Shown here: positions 1 to 9,068 of the stretch, in pieces
How positions within the stretch are numbered: position 1 is the first letter of the stretch
Layout: every line of letters begins with the position of its first letter
Source: Pyrococcus sp. ST04
Lineage (GTDB): Archaea > Methanobacteriota_B > Thermococci > Thermococcales > Thermococcaceae
Direction: 5' to 3'
DNA length: 64,000 nt
Assembly (NCBI RefSeq): GCF_000263735.1
Contig: NC_017946.1
Coordinates: 475,348-539,347, forward strand
The notes under the pieces: model-generated
Told to the model about the DNA's origin: nothing
Databases searched by the model: none
Seen by the model: the letters and a program-made list of their open reading frames with translations, nothing else
Program-made: the position numbers and the translations under genes

Positions 1-1
1 C

Positions 2-937
2 AATACGTATATGTTTACTGCAAATCCTTACATTAATCCAAAATTTGGATTTAGGGGATTCACTAAGATTGAAGATGTCCTTTTTATACCAAAAGGAAAA
101 TACAAACGGCTTATTTGGCACCTAGCAAAAAAATGGCCTTTAGATAAAGGTGCGAGCCACTTTATAAGTTCAATTTCAAAACTTGAAATATCACATGAGG
201 AACATTTTTTTATTTTTGCAAATTTGATGGAAGTTCACGAACCATATCTAGTGTTCGACAAGATGGGTTCGGAGTTCAAAATAAACCTAAAGACGAATAG
301 GATTAATCAACATTTAGTTCAAAAATGGAAGAAAAAATATCCCAAAGAGGTAGAGTATGTAACAAAGAAACTTATTGAACTGGTAAGAATTCTAAAAATC
401 AAAAACATATTTAATGACTCCCTCATTATCATCACAAGCGATCACGGTCAACTATTAGGGGAATATGGAAGAATAGGCCATGGAACATTCCTTTATGACG
501 AACTCCTGAAAGTCCCCCTCTTGGTAAAATATCCAAAAGGCTATGAAGTTGAACATGTTTGGAATAGGTCAAAATACATAAGCCTAGTGAAACTCAAGCC
601 GTTCATCCTTAAGATAATAGAAAACAAGCTCAGCGATGATAGTATTCTATACTCAGATATCGTATTTGCAGAATCTTACGGTGTGCATATAGACATCGAT
701 AATATCTCAAATGAGATCGAAAGAAAGAACATTGAACAACTCGACAAATACAGGATTGCTATTTATTACAAGAACTTCAAAGGAATTTTCAATGTTGAAG
801 AATGGAAGTTTGAAAGTATAATATCTTATGACTCAAAAACAGAAATTGATGGAAATGTCGTAAAACATATGAAAAAAGAAGTTTCAAAATTCTTAAAAAC
901 CGTAACAATAACAAAAGTTCTAAAAATAAAACCCTAA
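2..937 (+). CDS. Alkaline-phosphatase-superfamily (sulfatase-like) enzyme, 5' partial
   Basis: This is the C-terminal two thirds of a sulfatase/phosphoglycerol-transferase-like enzyme. The reading frame is open from the first bases, and the residues before the first ATG (NTYMFTANPY) align with an internal stretch of the full-length paralogue at 24780, so the true start lies outside the window. The metal-binding motif SDHGQLLGEYGRIGHG and the block NLMEVHEPYL are intact. It closely resembles the genes at 24780 and 28197. The neighbouring reverse gene ends 5 bp away, so the two converge. The substrate is unknown; glycan phosphate or sulfate chemistry is inferred from context. Confidence 0.85.
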   Translation, partial: NTYMFTANPYINPKFGFRGFTKIEDVLFIPKGKYKRLIWHLAKKWPLDKGASHFISSISKLEISHEEHFFIFANLMEVHEPYLVFDKMGSEFKINLKTNRINQHLVQKWKKKYPKEVEYVTKKLIELVRILKIKNIFNDSLIIITSDHGQLLGEYGRIGHGTFLYDELLKVPLLVKYPKGYEVEHVWNRSKYISLVKLKPFILKIIENKLSDDSILYSDIVFAESYGVHIDIDNISNEIERKNIEQLDKYRIAIYYKNFKGIFNVEEWKFESIISYDSKTEIDGNVVKHMKKEVSKFLKTVTITKVLKIKP

Positions 938-942
938 ACTTC

Positions 943-2346
943 CTATATTTTTAATCCCCTTAAGGTTTCTGCCAGTTTCTTTCTTTCATCTTCTCTTAGC
1001 ATCTTATTCAACTTGTCTACAAATATCGATGTAACTTCCTCATCCTTAATGGGGTGTTGCTCATATGGGTCTTTTTTGAGGTCAAAAAGCCATTGAACGT
1101 TGTCATCTGGAGAGTATATGAGCTTATATCTTCCTAAAATTAAAGCCTTTTTCTCATAACCATAACCAACAGCCTCAGAAAGCAAAGGTCTTTTCTTGTT
1201 TTTGACTTTAAATAAGTCTTGCCCATCGAAAGTTAAATTATGAGAAACACCTAACAAATTCAAAATTGTAGGAGTAATATCTGCAGAGCTAACCCTGTTT
1301 TTAACATAATCTCCGTGGCTCTTAACGGCACCATCAAGTAAAATAGGTACTTCAATAATTTCATTAAAAACGTTATGTCCATGTCCCACACCGTAGTACC
1401 CTCTGGGATCGTAGAAATTCTCAGCTTCTAATTTTGCATGTTCCCAAAATTCTTCTCCATGATCTGCTGTAATTACAAGAATTGTAGTGTCTAACAAGCC
1501 AGAATCTTCAAGGAAAGAATAAAACTGTTCTATTGCATAGTCAATATATTTAAGCGTATTGTCATAAAGCAACATTCTGTTTATCATATATTCATTAAAC
1601 TCTTTCCCCTTTTGTTCTTCGGGTCTTCTAAAATCCCAGCGTTCTAGATTTGGGATATTTTTTACTTTCCCAAAGTAGTTCCTAAATTTATTTGGTGGAA
1701 CTAATGGCTCGTGGATATCTCCAAGATGCAAGTATGCAAAAAATGGTCTTTTCCTTTTTAGTATCCATTTTTTTAAGTCATTTAATAACTTTTCAGCTGG
1801 GGTATCACTCTGGTAACGCTTATAAATAACTCTATTTCTCATAGAATATATTGCAACCTCAATTGCTGCACTAAAATATATGTCATAATCAAATGTAAAT
1901 AATATTTCAGGTAAAGTCAGTATACTGCTCCTAATGGGTTTAAATCTTTTGAAACTATCAAAATTTTTGAGTTTACCATAAATATATGCCCCATGGTTAT
2001 GAGGATGGAGCCCTGTTAAAATTGAGGCTACTGAAGGGTATGTCCAGGGAGCAGTTGAAACAGCTCTAAATTTTACTTTTAAAGAGTCTAAAAATGATGT
2101 TGTTTTTCTAGGGTATCCAGTGAATGATAAGTTAGAGTACCTAAGACAATCTATGACTAGGATAATGACATTCAAGTCGGGCTTATTCGAGGTGTCAACA
2201 TATTTATATATGATATTATTAATATTTTTAATTCTTGAGTAGAAGTTATCTTTAGCCTTTTTTTCTTCATATAAACTATAAAATCTAAATGCAACATTTT
2301 TAAGCATCTTGTTTTTATTTATGATGTTCCTTACTGGCCTGAACAT
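943..2346 (-). CDS. Alkaline-phosphatase-superfamily (sulfatase-like) enzyme
   Basis: A 467-residue member of the sulfatase/arylsulfatase branch of the alkaline phosphatase superfamily. Metal ligands are visible at D66 (IILVIDCLR) and in TADHGEEFWEH near residue 295, followed by GHGHNVFNE. At the position where true sulfatases have Cys or Ser (CxPSR) this protein has T102 in WTYPSVASILTG. It therefore probably does not use formylglycine and may act on phosphate rather than sulfate esters. No signal peptide is obvious. A strong AAGGAGGTG site precedes the ATG at 2346, only 23 bp after the flippase stop, so it is probably the last gene of the reverse sulfate/flippase operon. Confidence 0.85.
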   Translation of the reverse strand: MFRPVRNIINKNKMLKNVAFRFYSLYEEKKAKDNFYSRIKNINNIIYKYVDTSNKPDLNVIILVIDCLRYSNLSFTGYPRKTTSFLDSLKVKFRAVSTAPWTYPSVASILTGLHPHNHGAYIYGKLKNFDSFKRFKPIRSSILTLPEILFTFDYDIYFSAAIEVAIYSMRNRVIYKRYQSDTPAEKLLNDLKKWILKRKRPFFAYLHLGDIHEPLVPPNKFRNYFGKVKNIPNLERWDFRRPEEQKGKEFNEYMINRMLLYDNTLKYIDYAIEQFYSFLEDSGLLDTTILVITADHGEEFWEHAKLEAENFYDPRGYYGVGHGHNVFNEIIEVPILLDGAVKSHGDYVKNRVSSADITPTILNLLGVSHNLTFDGQDLFKVKNKKRPLLSEAVGYGYEKKALILGRYKLIYSPDDNVQWLFDLKKDPYEQHPIKDEEVTSIFVDKLNKMLREDERKKLAETLRGLKI

Positions 2347-2369
2347 TACGGCACCTCCTTGTTTAATCT

Positions 2370-3902
2370 CTAAAAAATAAATCTCCTTAAAATTTTCTTC
2401 ATTATCTTCAAATCAATTCCCAACTTCTTCTCTATTGCCAGCAATAGCTCAACATCTTCCCTATCAACACTTTTACTTAAAAGCACCAAGAAAAAGTAAA
2501 CTCCCAAAAACATTACCAAAATAGGAACAGCATGCCAAATGCTTGGCACTTTCAAGTGCAAACTCTGAATTAATCCCAGCAAGATAAAACTAATAGCTAA
2601 AGGCTTCACGTAGTTCCAGCTAAAGGGATGAATTTTTGTCTCTTGATATAGCCTTACTGAGTTTAGCACATTTCCTATAAAATAAGAAATCGCTGTTGCT
2701 ATAGCTGCCCCCTCAATGCTATATTTTGGAATTAGTAAAATATTCATAAAAATATTAAGAATTGTGGAGATCAAGTTGCTAATCATGATAAACCCACTCT
2801 CCCCAATAACTATTAAACTCAGTCCATTCAGTCCTAGGAATGTGTGGAACATGAAGCCCAAAGCTAAAATCCGGAGTGCTGAGGTAGCTGAAACATATTT
2901 ATTTCCAAAGAAGAATCTTATCGTGGCTTCGGGAAATAGAAACATTACGCTAAACACGGGGAGCGTTAATAGGAAAATCCACTTTGTAAGAATTTGATAG
3001 ACCCTTTTCATTTCACTAATCTTACCCTGAGCATAGAGCTGGGAAACAATCGCAGGATAAAGAAATGTGGCAGAGTTCAAGAATATTGGGATTAACCGTG
3101 CGAGTGGGGATGCGGCATTATAAATACCAACTATCTCAGAACCTTTATAATAGCCAAGCATTAAAGTATCTGTCCAGTTCATTACGAATGCCAAGATACC
3201 AGTAAAGAGCAGGGGTAGTGAAAATATTATCAGTTCTTTTCCAATCCTCAAGTTAAATGAGAGTTTAAAGTTAAGAAGTTTGATTCTATAAACTTCAGCC
3301 GTCAATGCTAAAAATGTCAATAATTGGGCAAGAAGGTACATATAGAAGGTTAAAGCAAACGAGAGATTAAAAAGGACAGAAAGTATAACTAGTATTAACC
3401 ATGAGGTTGGATAGACAATATTCTGGAAGTACACTTTTTCCCTAACTCTTCCAAAGCCCCGAGAGATTGAGATCATTGTTATTGTTAAAGCTGAAAATGG
3501 TAATGCAAGTGCCACTGTCCTTAAAGCATAATTCAATCTTGGTTCATTAAGGATCTGAGAAATCTTTCCAGCTCCAATAGTTAAGACAACTCCCCAAATC
3601 AGGCTGTTCAGAGAAACAATAATAAGAGCTGTGGAAATCAAATCCTTAATTCTTGAAGGCTCCTTCTCTCTATAAAAAGCAATTTCTCTTGGTAGTGCAT
3701 TCTGGAATCCGAGAGTAGCTATAACAACTCCAATATTTAGAACTGTTATTGCTAGATTAAACGTTCCATACTCAATAGGTGAAAAATGTCTTGCTATAAT
3801 AGTTCTGCTTAAAAACCCGAAGAACATTGAAATAAGTGTTCCGATAAAAACTATCCCAGTTCCTCTTGCAATTCTATGTAACGCTAAAGTAACGTCATCC
3901 AT
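2370..3902 (-). CDS. Oligosaccharide flippase (Wzx/MATE-like membrane protein)
   Basis: 510 residues with about 14 hydrophobic segments, typical in length for polysaccharide biosynthesis flippases of the MOP superfamily. The N-terminus (IARGTGIVFIGTLISMFFGF) and the block FSPIEYGTFNLA are characteristic. It would move lipid-linked oligosaccharides across the cytoplasmic membrane for the surface glycan made by neighbouring glycosyltransferases. GGAGGAATAAGG precedes the ATG at 3902. It follows APS kinase by 27 bp in the same direction. A wrecked second copy lies at 29590-29964. The lipid-linked substrate cannot be read from sequence. Confidence 0.88.
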   Translation of the reverse strand: MDDVTLALHRIARGTGIVFIGTLISMFFGFLSRTIIARHFSPIEYGTFNLAITVLNIGVVIATLGFQNALPREIAFYREKEPSRIKDLISTALIIVSLNSLIWGVVLTIGAGKISQILNEPRLNYALRTVALALPFSALTITMISISRGFGRVREKVYFQNIVYPTSWLILVILSVLFNLSFALTFYMYLLAQLLTFLALTAEVYRIKLLNFKLSFNLRIGKELIIFSLPLLFTGILAFVMNWTDTLMLGYYKGSEIVGIYNAASPLARLIPIFLNSATFLYPAIVSQLYAQGKISEMKRVYQILTKWIFLLTLPVFSVMFLFPEATIRFFFGNKYVSATSALRILALGFMFHTFLGLNGLSLIVIGESGFIMISNLISTILNIFMNILLIPKYSIEGAAIATAISYFIGNVLNSVRLYQETKIHPFSWNYVKPLAISFILLGLIQSLHLKVPSIWHAVPILVMFLGVYFFLVLLSKSVDREDVELLLAIEKKLGIDLKIMKKILRRFIF

Positions 3903-3929
3903 CCTTATTCCTCCATTTAAAGCTTAAAT

Positions 3930-4466
3930 TTACTCTAGATATCCAAGCTCTCTGGCTTTTCTTATGACCAGCTCTGCCTCCTCCTCGGGTGTCATCTTTG
4001 AGGAATCTACTATAACCTCAGGGTTTTCTGGTTCCTCGTAAACCCCATCGTAACCCGTCAACCCCTTTATTTCACCGCGCATTGCCTTCTTGTAGAGTCC
4101 CTTGGGATCCCTTTGTATCCTAACCTCCAGAGGAGCATAGACGTAGACTTCAATAAATCTCCCTATCTCCTTCCTAGCGTATTCCCTAATCCTCCTGTAT
4201 GGGGATATTAGTGAAACTATCGCTATAACACCATTCCTTGTGAGGAGCTTTGCCATGTGAATTACAATCCTATTGTGCATCTCCCTGGCTTCCTTAGAAA
4301 AACCGAGGTTTGGGTAGAGGGTCTTCCTTATCGTGTCCCCATCGAGGATCTCAACCCTGTACCCCATTTCCCTCAACATCTTTGCAAGCTTCACTGCCAA
4401 AGTAGTTTTCCCAGCACCACTGGGTCCGGTGAGCCATATTGTGAATCCTTGCTCTAGGCTTTTCAT
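3930..4466 (-). CDS. cysC: Adenylyl-sulfate (APS) kinase
   Basis: Phosphorylates APS to PAPS, the second step of sulfate activation. It is a 178-residue P-loop kinase with Walker A GPSGAGKTT at residues 14-22, DGDTIRKTLYPNLGFS following, and the family motif GLYKKAMRGEIKGLTGYDG. An in-frame ATG lies 6 bp upstream, but GGGATGG sits correctly for the ATG at 4466, and the second copy at 31090 starts at the same residue. It is about 94 percent identical in protein to that copy by eye. It has its own TATA-like element near 4500 although it lies within the sulfate operon. Confidence 0.93.
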   Translation of the reverse strand: MKSLEQGFTIWLTGPSGAGKTTLAVKLAKMLREMGYRVEILDGDTIRKTLYPNLGFSKEAREMHNRIVIHMAKLLTRNGVIAIVSLISPYRRIREYARKEIGRFIEVYVYAPLEVRIQRDPKGLYKKAMRGEIKGLTGYDGVYEEPENPEVIVDSSKMTPEEEAELVIRKARELGYLE

Positions 4467-4487
4467 GGCCATCCCATAAAAAGATAA

Positions 4488-4512
4488 GCTGACACTTTAA
4501 AACTTTAAAGGA
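4488..4512 (-). promoter_or_regulatory. Probable internal promoter for APS kinase
   Basis: On the reverse strand CTTTAAAGTTTTAAAG lies about 30-45 bp upstream of the cysC start, in the 50 bp between the phosphodiesterase stop and cysC. The second cysC copy has a comparable AT-rich TATA-like stretch (31655-31672) at a similar distance. Retention in both copies suggests a real internal promoter, but this is a motif call only. Confidence 0.45.
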
Positions 4513-4516
4513 AAGA

Positions 4517-5914
4517 CTAGAGAAGGCTCCTCCCCTTTAGGGGCTTTTCGATTCCAAACAACTTGAGGACGGTTGGTGCGAAGTCATATATTGTCAGGCT
4601 TGTAACTTTTGATTCCTCGATCCCCGGCAGGTAGAGGGAAAACACCCCGTATTCTGAGTGAACCGCGTCGTCTGGGCCTGTATCGTTCTCCCTTAGGTAG
4701 GGGGTTGGATAGCCTAGGGTTCCCGCCGCCCTCCAGTTGAGGTCGTCAAAGTACACCATCATATCCGGCCTATCTCCTTTGGCAACCGGATATATATCCT
4801 CTGGATAGAATACCCTGGTCTCCCACTTCTCCCCATCGGGCCCCCTGATTGACTTTATTCTCTCTGCAACTTCTTCTCTAACATCATCGAACTTGCTTGG
4901 TGGAACGGTTCCCTTTGGTTCCCTTCCCTTGACGTTTATGAATACCCTCGAGTAATATCCTCCCCATCCCCATGCCGTTGTTTCTTCCCACTTTACGTTC
5001 ACTTTATCTAGCCTTATTGGCCCTCCCTCCCTCGGCATGTCTTCAATCTTTAGGAGCCCTTCTTCGGCCATCCAGTGGTTTACGGCAAATGCTCCCTTCA
5101 TAGCTTTTATGCCGTGATCAGAGACTATTATGACCGCCGTTTCATCGAGATCTAGAAGCTTTAAAGTTTTGCCTATCTCCTTGTCTAGTAGTTTGTAGTA
5201 CTCGGGGATCACGTTCTCGTAAGGGTTGCCCTTGCCAGGGTAAAGATGGTGGTTCTCGTCGAAGAACTTCCAGAAGGCGTGGTGAACCCTGTCTAGGCCT
5301 ATCTCGACAAACTGGAAGTAATCCCAATCCTTCGCCTCGATCAAATACCTTATTACTTCAAACCTTTTTTTAGTCATCTCCCATATCTTGTCCCTAACTT
5401 CGTCCCTGTTCTCCTTTCTGAATACTACGTCGAATATGTACTCCCCAACTACTCTCTCTATCTCCCCCTTGAGCTCCTTGGGATACGTGTAATCAACCTC
5501 TGGACCAGGTGTTATGAAGCAACTTATTAGCCACCCGTTCACCTTCTTTGGAGGATAGCTCGGGGGTATTCCAATTAGGACTGACTTCTTTCCCTTTTCG
5601 GCGATATAATCCCACACTGCTTTTTCCTTTATCATTCTGCTGTTCGCTATCCAGATATCATTGTAGGTTCCTCTCTTCCTGTGCCTGAACCCATAAAGGC
5701 CGAGCTCTCCCGGCGTCTTTCCCGTAGCCATTGTCATCCACATGGGGATGGTTATCGCTGGTATTCCGGTTTTCATTGGGCCATATATTGACTTTTCCAA
5801 CAGCTTCTTTATGTGTGGCAGGTCATCTATAAACCTGTGGAAGAGCAGTTCGGGTGGCGCTGAATCTAGTCCGATAACGAAGACCTTCTTAACTTCCTCA
5901 AGGTTAAACTCCAT
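4517..5914 (-). CDS. Type I phosphodiesterase/nucleotide pyrophosphatase-family protein
   Basis: 465 residues of the alkaline phosphatase superfamily, nucleotide pyrophosphatase branch. D17 (VFVIGLDSAPPE) and T55 (AITIPMWMTMATGKTPGE) fit the first metal ligand and nucleophile, and VSDHGIKAMKG near residue 264 carries the second metal pair. The C-terminus DFAPTVLKLFGIEKPLKGRS is typical. There is no signal peptide, so it is likely cytosolic. Its start overlaps the DHH gene by 11 bp with GGAGGTG upstream, indicating translational coupling. Conserved position inside a sulfate-activation operon suggests a nucleotide or sulfated/phosphorylated substrate, but the substrate is unknown. Its C-terminal half recurs in the chimera at 32170-33573. 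Confidence 0.85.
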   Translation of the reverse strand: MEFNLEEVKKVFVIGLDSAPPELLFHRFIDDLPHIKKLLEKSIYGPMKTGIPAITIPMWMTMATGKTPGELGLYGFRHRKRGTYNDIWIANSRMIKEKAVWDYIAEKGKKSVLIGIPPSYPPKKVNGWLISCFITPGPEVDYTYPKELKGEIERVVGEYIFDVVFRKENRDEVRDKIWEMTKKRFEVIRYLIEAKDWDYFQFVEIGLDRVHHAFWKFFDENHHLYPGKGNPYENVIPEYYKLLDKEIGKTLKLLDLDETAVIIVSDHGIKAMKGAFAVNHWMAEEGLLKIEDMPREGGPIRLDKVNVKWEETTAWGWGGYYSRVFINVKGREPKGTVPPSKFDDVREEVAERIKSIRGPDGEKWETRVFYPEDIYPVAKGDRPDMMVYFDDLNWRAAGTLGYPTPYLRENDTGPDDAVHSEYGVFSLYLPGIEESKVTSLTIYDFAPTVLKLFGIEKPLKGRSLL

Positions 5915-6899
5915 TCCTTTTCACCTCCAAATAGCTCATTATCAAGTTGAGAACCCTTAACAGATTTTTCTTCTCGCATACGCATCCCAGGACGTCATTT
6001 TTGCCACCTGCATTCAGCCCCATGCTTATCAACTTTTCAATCAGCTCAGGAACGTTAACACTTCCCAACGCTCTGGGGGAAACCCTGAGGTAAACTTGAG
6101 AGATGCCGTGGAAGTCTTCGTTAACTACCAATGCAACATCATGCCCAAACTCCCACACGAGCTTTCTTCCCACTTTCGATATTATGTTCAGTGGACTTTT
6201 GAATCTAACAATTGCAAGTTTGCCCTTTAGAATAACTTTCCTCAAGGCTTTTTCAACTTCTCTCTCAATCCTCTCAACATTTTTTATCCATTGTTCGTAG
6301 TATAGTAGATCTTTCAACTCGTTGGAGAGAAGAACGTGGAGGGCTTCTTCAACGGCCCTTCTATCGACGAGTATGTAGTTTGAGTCGATTAGCTCAACTA
6401 ACCTTAGAGCATCTTTGCGTGAAAGTCCCTCGGCCTTCAGTAGCTCGTTGACAGTAGGAATTTCAAATGCCCTTTCCCCTAAGTCCCCTACCGCTCCAAT
6501 AGCACTCCATCCGTTCCATACATTGAAGTGTTCGGAAACGACAAACGATGCTGATGGACAGCTCTTTCCAGCCAAGGTTGGATTTATTTGAGTAACCCTT
6601 GGGTTCTTAATCCTTGGCTGAACGTGGTGATCTATGAAGAGCGTCTCCTTTGGAATTCTCTCAGCTTCCTGCGGCACGTTTAGGTCTAGCACGTAGACTC
6701 TCTCCGCTTCTTCAATTGCCCTCCAGATTCTATCATCGAAGCGGAACTCCCCTATTTGAGGGGTTACATTCTCAAAATCCTCAAGCTTTAGCGCCTTCAC
6801 CAATATGGCGGATGATGTGATGCCGTCCGTGTCCCAGTGATGGATTATCAGATGCATGTTATTAGGGCAACCTAACGGCTTATTAGCTTTGTTCCTCAT
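5904..6899 (-). CDS. DHH-family phosphoesterase, candidate PAP phosphatase
   Basis: 331 residues. The DHH-superfamily motifs are visible: HHWDTDG at residues 20-26, LDLN near 71-74 and DHH at 90-92. Family members include NrnA-like enzymes that remove the 3' phosphate from pAp. Adenosine 3',5'-bisphosphate is the by-product of PAPS-dependent sulfation, and this gene sits between the exporter and the APS kinase, so recycling of PAP is a reasonable inference. The ATG at 6899 follows the tauE stop by 2 bp and is preceded by GTGGTGGTC. A truncated version lacking the DTDG and DHH motifs forms the middle of the chimera at 32170-33573. Confidence 0.85.
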   Translation of the reverse strand: MRNKANKPLGCPNNMHLIIHHWDTDGITSSAILVKALKLEDFENVTPQIGEFRFDDRIWRAIEEAERVYVLDLNVPQEAERIPKETLFIDHHVQPRIKNPRVTQINPTLAGKSCPSASFVVSEHFNVWNGWSAIGAVGDLGERAFEIPTVNELLKAEGLSRKDALRLVELIDSNYILVDRRAVEEALHVLLSNELKDLLYYEQWIKNVERIEREVEKALRKVILKGKLAIVRFKSPLNIISKVGRKLVWEFGHDVALVVNEDFHGISQVYLRVSPRALGSVNVPELIEKLISMGLNAGGKNDVLGCVCEKKNLLRVLNLIMSYLEVKRNGV

Positions 6900-6901
6900 T
6901 T

Positions 6902-7636
6902 TCAGACCACCACTATTGCAACTCCAAGTACGAGTATTATGAAGTTAATTAACTTCCTCAGCTTCTCCTCATCCACCTTGCTGTTAACCTGAACACCAAC
7001 GTACACTCCAGGCAGGGAGCCGGCTATTAATGGTCCCACCATTCTCAAATTAACGAATCCCAGGTAGGCATAGTTAAGGAAGCTCAAAGCCGAAAGCATC
7101 AAGCCGTAGGCAATTGACACTCCTGCAACGTCTTTTGGACTTAGCCTGGCTAGGTTCACAAGGACGAACGTCACGACTACCCCAGCACCAACTGATGTAA
7201 ACTGCACGATTAAACCAACAACAAAACCAAGGAAGTATAATTGATAGGGCTTGATCTTTATTTTCGGATAAAGTCTCTCTTTGACGATGTTAAGGAAAGA
7301 GCTAGCTATCAAGGTTACTCCTAGAAATAGTGTTAGGTAGTGATTGAGGGTATCTTTGCTGAATGTTTTGAGTATTAGGAACCCTAGGCCCACTGCCGGC
7401 AGGCTGCCTAATAAAAGTCCGGCTACAAGGTTCCACTTAATTCTCCCTCTCTTCTGGTAGAGCACCAGACCAAACATCTTGGTTACACTTGCGAATAGAA
7501 GATCACTCCCTACAGCAACTAACGGCTCAACTCCCAAAAATATTAAGGAGGGCGTCATTAAGGCCCCGCCGCCTATTCCACTCAGCCCTACCAGAAACCC
7601 CACTACAAATCCAAGCAGTGGAAGCATCATTTTCAC
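6902..7636 (-). CDS. TauE/SafE-family sulfite/anion exporter
   Basis: About 244 residues with eight hydrophobic segments and the internal two-fold repeat of the family: GLSGIGGGALMTPSLIFLGVEP in the first half and FTSVGAGVVVTFVLV in the second. The family moves sulfite, sulfoacetate or related anions across the cytoplasmic membrane. It overlaps the end of sat by 4 bp and is followed directly by the DHH gene, so it belongs to the sulfate operon; sulfate uptake or export of a sulfur anion is inferred. The start could be GTG at 7636 or ATG at 7630. A diverged paralogue lies at 30343. Confidence 0.88.
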   Translation of the reverse strand: MKMMLPLLGFVVGFLVGLSGIGGGALMTPSLIFLGVEPLVAVGSDLLFASVTKMFGLVLYQKRGRIKWNLVAGLLLGSLPAVGLGFLILKTFSKDTLNHYLTLFLGVTLIASSFLNIVKERLYPKIKIKPYQLYFLGFVVGLIVQFTSVGAGVVVTFVLVNLARLSPKDVAGVSIAYGLMLSALSFLNYAYLGFVNLRMVGPLIAGSLPGVYVGVQVNSKVDEEKLRKLINFIILVLGVAIVVV

Positions 7637-8772
7637 TCTATGAACGGCTTCTCAAAGCTTCTTATAACCTCGTAAACCTCGGGCCTCATCATGTACTCTG
7701 GAGGCTTTTCTCCACTCATTATCATCTTTCTCAGCTTTGTTCCGCTTATTCTTACGTGGAACTCCTCGCTGTGAGGGCATATCTTCTCGTTGACCATGCC
7801 GCCACATTTCTTGCAGTAGAATGCTTCTCTTATGAACATTGGGGTTATTCCTAAATCGGGAAATTCATCGAAGAGATCCCAGGCCTCGTAGGGGCCGTAA
7901 TAGTTTCCTACCCCAGCGTGATCCCTCCCCACTATGAAGTGTGTTGCCCCAAAGTTCTTCCTCATTATGGCGTGGTGTATGGCCTCTCTTGGCCCAGCAT
8001 ACCTCATCTCATACCTCACAGTTGCGAGAACAGTAACGTTTTTCGGATAGTAGTGCTCGAAGAGAACTTCATAAGCCCTTATTATGACTTCATCCTTGTA
8101 ATCTCCCTTCTTCTTCTTTCCAAGTACTGGATTTATGAAGAGTCCGTCAACAAACGTCAATGCTGCCTTCTGGACATACTCATGGCCGAGATGTGGGACG
8201 TTTCTTGTCTGAAATGCAACTATCGTTTTCCAGCCTCTCTCTTTGAAGAGCACTCTGGTTTCAACAGGCCTTAGAGTGTACTTTGCGAACCTGTTGGGAA
8301 GCTCATTTAGAAGCTCTATCTCACCCCCAACCAACCACTCACCCATCGAGTACACCTTGGCAACCCCAGGATGGTTGGGATCATCGGTCTTGAAGACCTT
8401 TTTTGCAAATTCCTTTTTGTCGTATTTGTAAATCTCCTCCACATGCATTCTGGCTATGGGGAGGTCTTCGTAATACAGAAGAACTGCATCTCCCTCGTCA
8501 AATGTTTTCTCCTTAATATCAAGGACTATGGGAATTGTCCACGGAAGGTCATTGCTTAGTCTCATATTGTCAAGAACGCTTTGAAAGTCGTCACTTGTAA
8601 GGAATCCCTTAAGGGGGGAATACACACCGTGGGCTATGTTTTCTAGGTCTATGGCTCTTCCATGGTCTATTTGGACTCTAGGATACTCATGCTGTTCGCT
8701 AAGGATTCTTTCTCTAGTTCTCTCCGCAACGATTCTCCTAACGAGCTTTCCGCCGTGAGGCTTAGAGACCAT
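7633..8772 (-). CDS. sat: Sulfate adenylyltransferase (ATP sulfurylase)
   Basis: Forms APS and pyrophosphate from ATP and sulfate. 379 residues, the normal length for the monomeric archaeal/bacterial Sat type. The active-site motifs QTRN (178-181) and HLGH (184-187) are present, as is GRDHAGVGNYYGPYEA. A likely zinc-binding group CKKCGG...CPHSEEFH lies near residues 323-340. It is preceded by the small protein gene at 8799 (26 bp) and followed with a 4 bp overlap by tauE. Together with cysC it gives a full route from sulfate to PAPS. The first 70 residues are nearly duplicated in the chimera at 32170-33573. Confidence 0.95.
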   Translation of the reverse strand: MVSKPHGGKLVRRIVAERTRERILSEQHEYPRVQIDHGRAIDLENIAHGVYSPLKGFLTSDDFQSVLDNMRLSNDLPWTIPIVLDIKEKTFDEGDAVLLYYEDLPIARMHVEEIYKYDKKEFAKKVFKTDDPNHPGVAKVYSMGEWLVGGEIELLNELPNRFAKYTLRPVETRVLFKERGWKTIVAFQTRNVPHLGHEYVQKAALTFVDGLFINPVLGKKKKGDYKDEVIIRAYEVLFEHYYPKNVTVLATVRYEMRYAGPREAIHHAIMRKNFGATHFIVGRDHAGVGNYYGPYEAWDLFDEFPDLGITPMFIREAFYCKKCGGMVNEKICPHSEEFHVRISGTKLRKMIMSGEKPPEYMMRPEVYEVIRSFEKPFIE

Positions 8773-8798
8773 AATAAAACCTCCTAAGAAAAGAAAAA

Positions 8799-9020
8799 TC
8801 AGTCGAGATAACCAAGGGCCCTCAGCCTTTCCTTTATCTTCTCTTCTTCTTCCTCACTAAAGACTTCTTCTTCCTCTTCCTCCTCAAGGCTTGCCAGCAC
8901 TTCTCTAAGGACATAGGTTACGTACTCATCAACACTTTCAAATCCTGTCTCCTCAACTCTTTCCTTTATCCTATCGTATAAGCTCTTCGGAATTTTGACT
9001 TCAACGTATTCTTCCGGCAT
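8799..9020 (-). CDS. Small ribbon-helix-helix-like protein, putative operon regulator
   Basis: A 73-residue protein. The N-terminal part (YVEVKIPKSLYDRIKERVEE, then GFESVDEYVTYVLREVL) has the strand-helix-helix pattern of CopG/Arc-type DNA-binding proteins. The C-terminus is a very acidic Glu-rich tail ending RLRALGYLD. GGTGGT precedes the ATG at 9020; a GTG at 9032 is less likely. As first gene of the sulfate operon it could be its autoregulator, which is inference. A copy of only its C-terminal half survives at 33583-33701 beside the chimera, showing that the association with sat is shared by both copies. Confidence 0.7.
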   Translation of the reverse strand: MPEEYVEVKIPKSLYDRIKERVEETGFESVDEYVTYVLREVLASLEEEEEEEVFSEEEEEKIKERLRALGYLD

Positions 9021-9049
9021 CTTAACCACCACCGAGTCTCTTCTATTAT

Positions 9050-9068
9050 TAAGCCCTTTTAATGGTTT
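9050..9068 (-). promoter_or_regulatory. Probable promoter of the reverse sulfate operon
   Basis: Reverse-strand ACCATTAAAAGGGC is a TATA-like element centred about 38 bp upstream of the ATG at 9020. No other promoter-like element lies closer. Motif call only. Confidence 0.4.
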
